Assembly: GCA_029298735.1 (NCBI GenBank)
Contig: JANSLP010000304.1
Coordinates: 1-39,471 of the forward strand
DNA: 39,471 nt
DNA from: Ophiostoma sp. CBS 140.51
Lineage: Eukaryota > Ascomycota > Sordariomycetes > Ophiostomatales > Ophiostomataceae
Reading direction: 5' to 3'
Shown: piece after piece, positions 21,429 to 30,590 of the stretch
Layout of the letters: every line of letters begins with the position of its first letter
Position numbering within the stretch: the first letter of the stretch is position 1
Notes under the pieces: model-generated
Database searches by the model: none
What the model saw: the letters and a program-made list of their open reading frames with translations, nothing else
Told to the model about the DNA's origin: nothing
Position numbers and translations under genes: made by a program

Positions 21429-23599
21429 CTATGCGGACGCCGCCTCTGCGGCCGCCAATGCCGTCTCGAAACACGCCCGCAAAGCGTTCTCTTCTTCCAA
21501 ACCGACACTGACACGAATCAGGTCCGGGTCGACTCCCAGACCGGCACACCAGTCCAGCTCCTGGTAGTGGGCAAGAACCACATAGGGCGACGTCAGCGTG
21601 AAGTTTGTGCCAAGCGAGGGACCCTTGGCTGTCTCGACAGCGTCGTAAAAGGCAATGGCCTGAGCCTTGTTCTGGAAGCTAAACGACAGCAGACCACCGT
21701 AGCCGCCGATGCGGTGAGCCGTACTGGCCGTGGCGGGGCCCTCGAGATTGGCACCAATGCGGCAGGCCTCGTAGTTGGCGCGCGAGGGGCCGTACTTGGG
21801 GTAATTGAGCTGCTTGACGATCGGGCTCGCAAGCAAAACGTCGCAAATGGTCTGGGCGTTGGTGTTGATGCGGTCGACGCGCGTGGCAAAGTCACGGCTG
21901 TTGCGCTCCATGAAGATGGCATCCTCAGGCCAGTAGGAGTCAGGGTCGTACTCGGCGGTGGCAGCCTCCTTCAATTTCCGGTACATGGTCTTCTGGTGGC
22001 GGTTCAGGACCAGGCTGCCGCCCATGACGTTGCAGTCGCCCGAGAAGATCTTGGTCAGACTACTGACGACGATGTCGGCATAGGGCAGCACGTTAACATT
22101 GGCGAACGTGCCGATGGTCTCGTCGACCACAACAGAAAAATCGTACTCGTCGGCGAGCTTGCGAATGCGGACCAGGTTCGGGCACGTCAACAGCGGGTTG
22201 CCGGGGAATTCGCAGAAGAGACCGAGGAAGCGCTCGCCCTCCTTGAGGCGCTTCTCGAGGTCGTTTAGGTCAGCCTCGGATGCGTGGCCGTAAAACAAGC
22301 AGCCGGCGCCAAACTTCTCGAGAATCTTAAGCGTATCCACGTACGGGAAGCCAAAGTTAATGCTCTTGAGGTGGGCGTGGTCGGGGCGGGCGCGCAGCAG
22401 GAACCGGTGGGCGTTGAAAACAGCGTTCATGCCGCATGGCAACAGGTACACGTCCTCCTCCTGGACGTCTGCAACACCGCGCAGGTTGGCGTCGGCAGTG
22501 GTCGAGGTCGGCGAAGGCGGCGAGCGGCTGTGTTCGAGATCGACATCGTTGTCGGCCGTCATGGCACCGGTGATTCTCCGCAAGATGGCAGATTTGGCAC
22601 GGCGCACAAACGACAGGTCCAGATTGCGGCCAAAGCGCTCCTCAAGGAATCGTGCCGTCTCCTCTTCGTCTTCCTCGCCAGCGCCACCGTTTAGCGACGC
22701 AGGGCGGCCGTTGCTGTGACCATTCGTGGCCGGGACGGCGGGAGTCGCTGTGTTAGGTGTTGCGGCCGGTGCAGCGACATTCTCACTCTGAGACATGGGC
22801 CGGCGGTACCGCTTGGGACCGCGGAATGGCTTCATGCCGGCCACGGCCTGGGGAACAGGGCTTGGGGCAGCAGCAGGAGCCGCTGCAGCTGCAGCTGATG
22901 TGGCAGCAACGGATGGGCTACCATCTTCTTCCACGCGCACCAAGAGGCCCTCGCTGAATAGCTTGTGGCAGTACTCGGCACGACGACTCGACACACCGTC
23001 ACCCGAGTGCTGCCAGTATTGCTTGCCAAAGGGAAACGCGCTCTGCTGCATGACGACAGCCGAGATGGTCGGCGCCAGAGTCCGGAACGACGCGCTCTCT
23101 GGGTTGGACGCGTCAAGGGCAAGATGGACGACAGCCAGACTCTCTAGGGACGCCGGGTCTGTGGCATATTTCTCAATGAAAGCCTTACACCGTGCTGCAG
23201 CCGCGCGACTAGGAAAGAGAACGGCCGTCTGGCCAAGCTGGCCGAAACGCTCAGCAATGCTCGCGGCAAACGCCTTGATAAGGTTGTGAATGAAGAATCT
23301 AGCATGTGTTAGCAGACTCATTGAGCTTCAAGGGTACGCCTGACGAGTTATACATACCTTGGGTAGCCGGTGACCATCTTTGAGACCACCCATGACTCGC
23401 CCTCCTCGTAGCCAACATTGGCCTTCCATGTCGGCAGAGACACGCTCACGGCCTGGAGCAAATAAAGTCAGTAATGTAACCCATACCCCGCGGTATTCTA
23501 TCACACTGCTGTGAAGAACTATGAAGAAACAATGTGAAAGAATAAACGTACATGGGCCGTGTCAGGTGGAATTGACTCGCCCAAACCAATGGAAGGCAT
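21429..23599 (-). CDS. str2: Cystathionine gamma-synthase
   Basis: PLP enzyme of the transsulfuration route that joins cysteine with an activated homoserine to give cystathionine on the way to methionine (Str2 in yeast, met-7 in Neurospora). Exons 23599-23552, 23452-23358 and 23298-21429 give 670 residues; fungal members are around 550-650. Introns are 99 and 59 bp (GTACGT..CCAG; GTATGT with GCTAACA branch point..CTAG). The N-terminus MPSIGLGESIPPDTAH/AVSVSLPTWKANVGYEEG is typical of the fungal enzymes. The PLP-binding lysine lies in SSLTKIFSGDCNVMGG at about residue 464. Other conserved blocks are LLPCGMNAVFNAH, FGFPYVDTLKILEKFG, LFCEFPGNPLL and, at the end, DLIRVSVGLEEENALRACF. A low-complexity Ala/Pro/Ser insert lies near residues 190-260. 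A TGAGTCA site lies about 410 bp upstream of the start. Confidence 0.95.
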
Positions 23600-25617
23600 G
23601 TTTGGATCAGAAATGGCGTATAAAACAAAGATGAGATGAAAGGAGCGCTACGTCACGCTTTAAATTCGGCGATGCTCAAATTCTTCAGGCCGATACTCTC
23701 CAAGATGGACGAGTTGAGTTGTTGTGAGAAGGATAGCCGAATTTTGTCTGAGAATGGATTTGAAAATGTGACAGTGTGAAGCCGGTCACTGGCAGAAACA
23801 AGAATGGTGACAGGATGACAGGTCGTGGGGGAAGAAGTAAGATGGGAAAGTGGGATTACGCCAGAGGAGCTCGCTCTCCGCAAAAGAGAAAGGGGTCCAA
23901 TGTTCGATGAAGAAAAAAACGTAGTGCCGGTCCCAAAAGGAAACGAAGCTGTCTAGTCGAGTCGAAGGGGGGCGGATCGAATAATAGGTGCTGGTTGGTC
24001 ATGTGAGTCAACGCTTTCCTTCCATATTCAATGCGGGTACTCTTGCGGTGCAAGTGCGACCAGTCGGTCTTTCTTAACAATACGTCGCAACCGGTGATAG
24101 CGATAACGCTGCGGTGGCCGTTGCACCCGATAATGCTGAGCTGGCAATGGATTGCTTTTTTACAGGATTGTTGAGATACATGTACGACGTTCTGTGACTC
24201 TTCTTTTGATCACACCATAAAAAAGGCCATATAATTGCTTCGTTCTCCTGTACCCCTCGCGTTGTCACATTTTGCACGTTTCTGCCCCTTCTTCAGGCAC
24301 GGCGACGGAAGGCGCGAAGGGGCGGCTAAGAAATAAATTAGCTCCACTGCCGGCCTCGGAGGCAACTTCTCAACATCCGCCCGGTTTACTAAATATCGTT
24401 ATAGCGTACTATTTGTGCAAAGTTGTCGCTTAAGAAAACCACAGAGTCAGTGACAGGTTGTTCGATTTATTCGACATATCTCTGTGTTTGAGTCCTATTT
24501 TTGAGTCGCTACGATGTGTTCACAGGTCGCATCTCACGGATGACGATGGCTTTGCGCCATCCTGTTTGCTGTGCCTGGGCCTGCGCGCTTACTCCCAGTC
24601 AGCACCATCAGCCACGCCGGAGGATCTGACCATTTCATACCTTCTTATGGACCTGCAACGGGCCCTTTATGTGTCTTCTTATGTTCCTGATTATAAGGAC
24701 AGCCGTGGTCCATACTGAAGTCAACATTCATCAAGTCGGCTTATTTTGTTTTACTTCATCTACCCCACGCTTAAAAGACGCAATAAGCGCTCGTCAAGAC
24801 ACGCGCGGGAGGCACCGTGGGATGTCAAATAAATAATACTACTACGTAAGAAACGAAAGAATAACATCAGAGAGAAACGCAGGGATCACAAATATACCCT
24901 GTGTGCGGGGACAGGCAAACCCATTCATGGCTGCTCAAAACAAAATAACTGCTCAAGGCACACCATGGAACACGGGGATAATTAATCCAGAAGGGGAATG
25001 TAGTGTAAAATGATCGTGTCTCATTGTAAAGGTAAAAGCAAAATAGCACAAGCGGCCAAGATCCAATAATAATGGTTGCCGCAGTTCATGGAGGGACATT
25101 GAATGCCCAGCCTCTCCGAAATGTTGTCGTGTCGATACAGATTGCTCTGTTTAAATTGTAAAGTAATACAGCCAAAGAAAAGAAAGATCAAGGTACCAAA
25201 AAGTCTCTCTTTCCCATCTCGTCTGTCCAAAATATGTAGTTGCAGTATGTTCGTGTGCGGAGAAAGACTTGTCAAAAGGGAAGAAAATGCAAAAGCAAAA
25301 TTCCAAATCGTGGTCATGAGATAAAAAGGGGAAGAAAGAAGTCCGAAACAATATATAGCTCCAAATATGGCCCGAGGCAAGGGCTCAATGAAAACAAATG
25401 GCTTCCGTGTGCCATACTAAACGAGAGTGATTCCGAGGCCATTGTAGCCTGCACCCAATATAAGAAAACGCAGAAAAATGAGGGCCCCAATATGCCTACC
25501 CAAGAAAAAGAAAAGCACACTTATAAAAACATTAACAGAGTTGAAGGGCGCGGCATGCAGTGTCCCCGACATATAAAGTAATAGAGAAGGAATAAAAACA
25601 AACCGGCAAGCAGCGTA
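23600..25617. other. Intergenic, cystathionine gamma-synthase promoter / VOC-like gene 3' end
   Basis: Upstream region of the minus-strand cystathionine gamma-synthase gene, and beyond about 24800 probably the 3' region of the VOC-like gene. It contains the TGAGTCA at 24004-24010. 24840-25600 is AT-rich on both strands. The plus-strand frame 24458-24718 (86 codons) is unconvincing. No gene is supported. Confidence 0.6.
24004..24010. promoter_or_regulatory. TGAGTCA site (Gcn4/Cpc1 type)
   Basis: A perfect palindromic TGAGTCA, the consensus of the bZIP regulator of cross-pathway amino-acid control (Gcn4 in yeast, Cpc1/CpcA in filamentous fungi), lies about 405 bp upstream of the ATG of a methionine-biosynthesis gene. 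Its placement before an amino-acid gene supports function; occupancy is inferred. Confidence 0.55.
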
Positions 25618-27318
25618 TTAGCGGTGGTGCCGGCGACTACTGTGGCTGCGGCTGCCCACACAGCTGATGCTGTCGCTCGGTGCAACGCTGTCGTTATCGT
25701 CGTCATCGTACAAAAAGCGGTTGTCGTCAGCAAACTGGTCATCCACCTCCCACTGCGCATGGCTGCTACCGACACCGCTCGCAGGCAGAGGCACATTGCG
25801 CGCCGACATGTAGCTGCCGGAGCGGCTCATGCCTTGGCGCACGGGAGCACTGCGACTCGCATTGGGTGGTGTCGAATTCAGCCGGCTGCCACCAGTGCCG
25901 CTTCCGCGGACGGTGCGGTGGCTGCGGGCACCAGACACATAGCTATCCCGCTCAACGCGGTCCGCAGGTTCGGCAGCATGGTAGTCATAGGTAGATCCAC
26001 GACGGGAAGAGGAAACGGCGTGCGGCGCGTGCCGAGACGAAATGTAGCTGCCGCCGCCACGCATCTCCCCTTCTGATATCATCAGGGGCGAGCGATCGTA
26101 GCCCGCTTCACTGCGCGCACGCGATCCAGATCTGCTAACCGACCCGCCACTCGGCCGATACTCTCGGGAAGAGGGAAGCCGACCGCGGCTGCCTTCGTAC
26201 TCGTACACATCTTCGACTTCGCGGGAGGCTTTCTGAGACCGTCCCCGCATGCCGCCATCGTGGCCACTGTACCGGCTTCCCGCGTACTCCTGGTACGTAT
26301 CCGGGAAGGTGGACCGTCGCTGGAATGAAGGCACAGCTGTGGTATCGTCGTACTCGTGGCCACGCGAAGAACTGCTGCGCGAACGAGAGCTGCTGCGCAT
26401 GACAGAGTAAGTAATGGCAGCGCCAGCGGCAGCACCGACAGCAGCCATACCGAGCATGCCAACAGCGCCCATACCGCCCTTGTACGAGTCGCGCGACGAG
26501 TAGCGTGAAGAAGAAGGCACCTCGTAGGACGCTGCCGATGTAGACGTGGCGCTGCGGCGCAGAGTGGCCGTGCGGCCGCTGCCACTGTGGTAGCGGCTGG
26601 AGGAGGGCGGGGTGCCATCATGGTAATATTCATATGAGCTCGGCATCTCACGATACCGGGACCCGCCGCCAGAACGGGGGCTGAAGAGCTCGGCCGAGGG
26701 CGTGTCGTAGGAATAGTACAAGACCCGATTGGAGTCGTAGTCGTAGTCGTGTGCTGAGCGGTGCCTAGAAGGCGGCGAGTAGCTGTAAGATGCGGGTAAA
26801 TAAGCAACCTCCATGGTATTGCCGTCAAAGTCGGTGACGCGGGCGCAGATGTCGCTCTGATCAAGTGAGGCAGCTGCGGCGGTAGCAGCTCCAACGGTGG
26901 TGGCAGAATCGTTCTCAAGACTAGCTCGGGTTCCAATGACGGCAGAGGACCGGGGAAAGGCCTTCAAAGCAGCTGCATGGAATTCGTTGACAGCGTCGAG
27001 AGAGTCGGCGGCAAGAACAAGGTGCGATGTGCGAAGTGGCCTATCTTGTGTCGAGACGACCTGGCGGATCTGGAAGATGGCGTCCTTGGAGCCAATAGAA
27101 CCATATGCGAGTGCTGGCTGGGCGACCGAGAGGGCGTTAGAGCGGGGCGGCTCTGGTTTTATCAAAGAAAATAAAGAGAACAAAGATTGTGTTGGCGAGG
27201 CTGATGTTTGATTCTGAACAGGCAGCGATGCGAGGTATTGAATATTCAAAGGCTGGGAAATTGCGGAGTAGAAAGACGAAGCCGCAGACAAACGGCTAAC
27301 CTCAAGAACGGGCAGCAT
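25618..27318 (-). CDS. VOC/glyoxalase-like N-terminal domain with Ser/Tyr/Arg-rich tail
   Basis: Single exon, 566 residues, not matched to a named protein. Residues 1 to about 175 read as a vicinal-oxygen-chelate (glyoxalase/dioxygenase) fold: MLPVLEVSRLSAASSFYSAI, then YGSIGSKDAIFQIRQV, RTSHLVLAADSLDAVNEFHA, and ARVTDFDGNTMEVAYLP near the end, a typical last strand with the metal-ligand Glu position. From about 180 the chain is low-complexity, rich in Ser, Tyr, Arg and Gly (YDYDSNR, SSYEYYHDG, many RS/SR pairs). A Gly/Ala/Met hydrophobic stretch at about 280-305 (GGMGAVGMLGMAAVGAAAGA) could be a membrane helix. The C-terminus is acidic, then basic (YDDDDNDSV .. SHSSRRHHR). The ATG at 27318 is the first in frame and gives the start of the VOC strand. 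Catalytic activity cannot be asserted, since the N-terminal metal ligand is not obvious. Confidence 0.75.
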   Translation of the reverse strand: MLPVLEVSRLSAASSFYSAISQPLNIQYLASLPVQNQTSASPTQSLFSLFSLIKPEPPRSNALSVAQPALAYGSIGSKDAIFQIRQVVSTQDRPLRTSHLVLAADSLDAVNEFHAAALKAFPRSSAVIGTRASLENDSATTVGAATAAAASLDQSDICARVTDFDGNTMEVAYLPASYSYSPPSRHRSAHDYDYDSNRVLYYSYDTPSAELFSPRSGGGSRYREMPSSYEYYHDGTPPSSSRYHSGSGRTATLRRSATSTSAASYEVPSSSRYSSRDSYKGGMGAVGMLGMAAVGAAAGAAITYSVMRSSSRSRSSSSRGHEYDDTTAVPSFQRRSTFPDTYQEYAGSRYSGHDGGMRGRSQKASREVEDVYEYEGSRGRLPSSREYRPSGGSVSRSGSRARSEAGYDRSPLMISEGEMRGGGSYISSRHAPHAVSSSRRGSTYDYHAAEPADRVERDSYVSGARSHRTVRGSGTGGSRLNSTPPNASRSAPVRQGMSRSGSYMSARNVPLPASGVGSSHAQWEVDDQFADDNRFLYDDDDNDSVAPSDSISCVGSRSHSSRRHHR

Positions 27319-28083
27319 GGGAATGACGAGGAGGAGGTCTCAAGATATGTAAGTGCGTTTTGGGGGTTGAGTGACAAGGAACCACAGCTACCGTCCGTCT
27401 TCTGACCAAGCGCTGGGGATCGACCGGGGGGTGTGGGTTCGCAAATAGTGGTGTGGTAGCGGAAAGGGGAAGGGAGGCCGGATTCTCAGCGGCAAAAAGT
27501 GACAATACCGCGTCTCTCGTCAGTGAGTAAAAATGATGCTGTCTGGCTGGCTGTCTGGCTGTGGTGGTGTGGGCGAAGGGGGTGTGGATCAGTCTTCTTG
27601 GCTTGGCCAGGGTCAGGAAGGAAATGCGAAGGGCAACAGGTCAAACACGCGGTCTTTCAGGCGGTGGCCAGCAGGCACCAGGGAAGGATAGAAAGAGGGC
27701 AACAGTGGACAAAAAAACGGGGCCGTTGCGGGCGAGCTGAGGCGAGAGGGCTGTGCAGGTTGATTGCTGGGGCGGCCCTATGGGTTACTGGATGGGAGTC
27801 GTCGAGATTGTGCTGTTGAAGTTGTTTTAGGGTTCTTTGCGATGTAAATGCCTCTTTCGGTTCCGCTTCACTTGTGCTGCTTTGTTTTATGTTTTTGTGT
27901 GTTTTTTGTGTCTTCAGAAGAGAGGGCGTGAGTGTGACAGATGGTGATGGTACGGCAGGGGTGAGTGAAAATGAGAGAACGTGTATGCGATGTGATGGAT
28001 GAGACGCCCGTGAAGTCACAGGGCGGCTGTGCGACTGTTTTGGATGCACTTGTCTGGGCTCGAATGTATTCAGTTTTCCTCGG

Positions 28084-28150
28084 TCGTTTCTTTTCTTTCT
28101 CTCGTCTCGCTTCTTCTTTTCTTCTTATTCTCCTCTCCTTTGTTTCTCTC
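28084..28150 (+). promoter_or_regulatory. Pyrimidine tract, possible leader of an unannotated plus-strand transcript
   Basis: Nearly unbroken C/T of about 67 bases on the plus strand. Comparable tracts precede the starts of kgd2, the VanZ-like gene and (on the other strand) proteinase A in this window. The first ATG after it (28159) opens a 50-codon frame, MAFSLSAIVELLPSPDRNFW and onward, which I do not recognise. Confidence 0.25.
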
Positions 28151-28711
28151 GCCAGCGGATGGCCTTCTCTTTATCTGCCATTGTCGAACTTCTTCCATCT
28201 CCAGACCGCAACTTCTGGCGGGTCTGGCTGCCAGCGCATTGCATTGTTGCTGTGACTCCTGGGTATCTACGCATGCCCAAGTTTCTTGCCTCAACGTCTC
28301 GAGGACCGTGACTGGCCTGTTGAATGTACTTTTGGGCCTTTCTGCTGCATTATGGGCCTCTCTGTCTTGAGGCCCGTCCGAGTGCCATTACGTCGGGTCG
28401 ACATTGAGTCGTGAGTCGTGAGTTGTCCACCGTGGTACGGAATCGGCAGGATGATGTGATATGACGGCCCTGGCTCCCTGCTGCATCGCCGGCTCGCCTC
28501 AATGCAGCCCTGCCTGAGTCAAATCGCGATGAAAAGAGAAGGATAAAACGAGAAAAAAACAAGATGTCATCGGTCGAGGCATTTCGATCGCAATGCATCG
28601 CTGTGCCTTCTCAGCCCATCGCCCACGCCACCCGGCCGCCTGCGGTGGTTTTCTGGGCGCCCAATGCGATCGATTCCTGTTATTTCCATCACTCGTTCGT
28701 CTGTGACCGCC

Positions 28712-28888
28712 ATGTTTCTTCGCTTCCCAAAAGTGCACTTTCTTGTGCAGCTTCTTTTTGCAGCCTTTCTTCTGTCAACATTGTTAGATTCTGCAGGGGC
28801 GCGGCAGCGCAGGCGGATTGAACGACAGGATGGAAAAGGCTCAGGAGACACAGATATGCACTGGGAAATAGAGGGTGGGTGGGCGTAA
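28712..28888 (+). CDS. Candidate small secreted peptide
   Basis: 58 codons from an ATG in good context (GACCGCCATGTTT). The translation begins with a signal-peptide-like segment: MFLRFPKVHF, then LVQLLFAAFLLSTLL and SAGA as a possible cleavage site. It continues RQRRRIERQ, a dibasic stretch of the type cut by Kex2, followed by a short polar tail ending EIEGGWA. No family is recognised. It could also continue by splicing at a GTGGGT just before the stop. A chance hydrophobic frame in T-rich sequence is the main alternative, so this is a low-confidence call. Confidence 0.2.
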   Translation: MFLRFPKVHFLVQLLFAAFLLSTLLDSAGARQRRRIERQDGKGSGDTDMHWEIEGGWA

Positions 28889-30570
28889 CCAGTTTTGAAT
28901 GGGTGTGCAGCCTCTTCGACAGATAGACAGATACAAGAGAAGCAGAAAAAAAGTCGCGAAGAAGGTGAGAATGCGACAAAAACGACTGACGAGTAAAACA
29001 TCAGGACCGACACACAACGGATGCTCTTTCTCTTTTCGGACCACTGTGCTCTGTTCCGGTTGCATGTTCCAAAGTCTTCCACGCTCTTTCCGTTTCTTAA
29101 GACGCAGTCCTTCTGCCCTCATGCCCTCATGCCCCCATGCCCTCCTTCCCTCGTATCCCACTCCACTCGGAACGTGGGCAAGAAGAAAGAGCACTCCAAC
29201 ATTTGGCATCTCACAACAGGGCAGGAGCGATGCACACAACCGCTCGCAATCGGTTATACAGAATTCAACCATTCACCGAGTGACCTTAAGAACCAACATA
29301 ACCGCCGGTTGGTAGCAGATGTCAAATGTCACGCAACTTACTTCACTCGCGTCTGCCGTATCTTATTCCAGAACCTGCATGCGCACACATCGCTCTGCCC
29401 GTGCCTGTCTCACACGACATGCCCAATGGCCACCTGATCCTGCGTGTTTTCCCCTTTCCCGGTTTGGCGCTGCAGGATGCCAGGCACAAGGGCCGAGCAC
29501 AAGAGCAGGAATGCGAAGAGCGTGTAGTCTCGTGTTTTGATGTGGCATTTAGCTTTTGATTTCGTGACAGATACAAGAGGATATCCAAAAGACTGTTGGA
29601 AATACTCGGTTCTTTCCATGTGCAGCCAAGCCAGACCAGGCATACACCACGCGGGGATGCCTGGTCGCTCGCACCTTACCCCAACAGCAATAACATGTCC
29701 TGTATGTGTGGCCCTATATTTTGCCTTTTGCCATTTACACTTCTAACGTCTTCCATGAACACGCAACCCCTTTGTTCAACGCCGCTCGAGACCATTCAAC
29801 CAACAACTGTGAGTCCCGCCGCTGCCGACCAGGTTTGAAAGAAAAGCGCCAACGGCGACAAAACCAACAGAAGGGGTAAAAGGGAGCTAGGCCATTAACA
29901 CAGCGGGCCGCCCAGCAAAGCGACACTAGCTTCAGACCATGAGAATCGCACGCTTCAATACTCCATTCGAAAACGGCCCTCCTCCCAAAAAAAAAACATG
30001 GGACAAAGACAGGCGGGACCAGGCGGACATGCTCTTTGCCCCCCGCACGCATCCTTCCCGCTCTGTACGAATCTTCAGCGACCCTGACTTTGCGACGACG
30101 GGGCAAATATCGAGGTATCTTATTACTTCTTGCAAGTGAGATACTGACCCGACTGATTACAGGGCACTCCCTGGCTCGGTAACAGGTGCACAGGGGCGAT
30201 CGAGAGGCAAAAAGAGAGAAGAAATTTGAATGATATGCTCAACACGGTCCAGGCCCAGACAGGCCCGAAAGGACCCAGCCAATGGGATTCAGTGGGAGCC
30301 AGTGGAAGCTCGGAGGCAAAAGAAGGACGCAACAGAAGGACGAAACCACCAAGCCACCGTCCCGTCTGTTCCTCTCGACATCCATCTTACAGAACGGCCG
30401 GGTCGGTCCAGTGTTAGATACGAAATAAGACTCCGTCCGCCAGACGCCATAATCATCAGCCCGAAGAGGACAAAAGTAGAGGCCAAATGCGGCCGCAACG
30501 CTCCCTCCAACATCAACTCAATGATTGCATTGCATGAACTGAGCTGGCTATCTGTGGCGGCGGTTCCGCT

Positions 30571-30590
30571 GGCCAGGCCAGGCCAGGCCA
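30571..30590. repeat. (GGCCA)4 tandem repeat
   Basis: Four perfect copies of the pentamer GGCCA followed by the related GCCAG. Short tandem repeat in non-coding sequence. Confidence 0.85.

Noticed and set aside
14464..23599. A functional cluster linking RidA with cystathionine gamma-synthase
   Set aside because: The metabolic link (RidA clears by-products of PLP enzymes) is real in general, but two unrelated genes lie between and no shared promoter motif was seen; proximity is likely chance.
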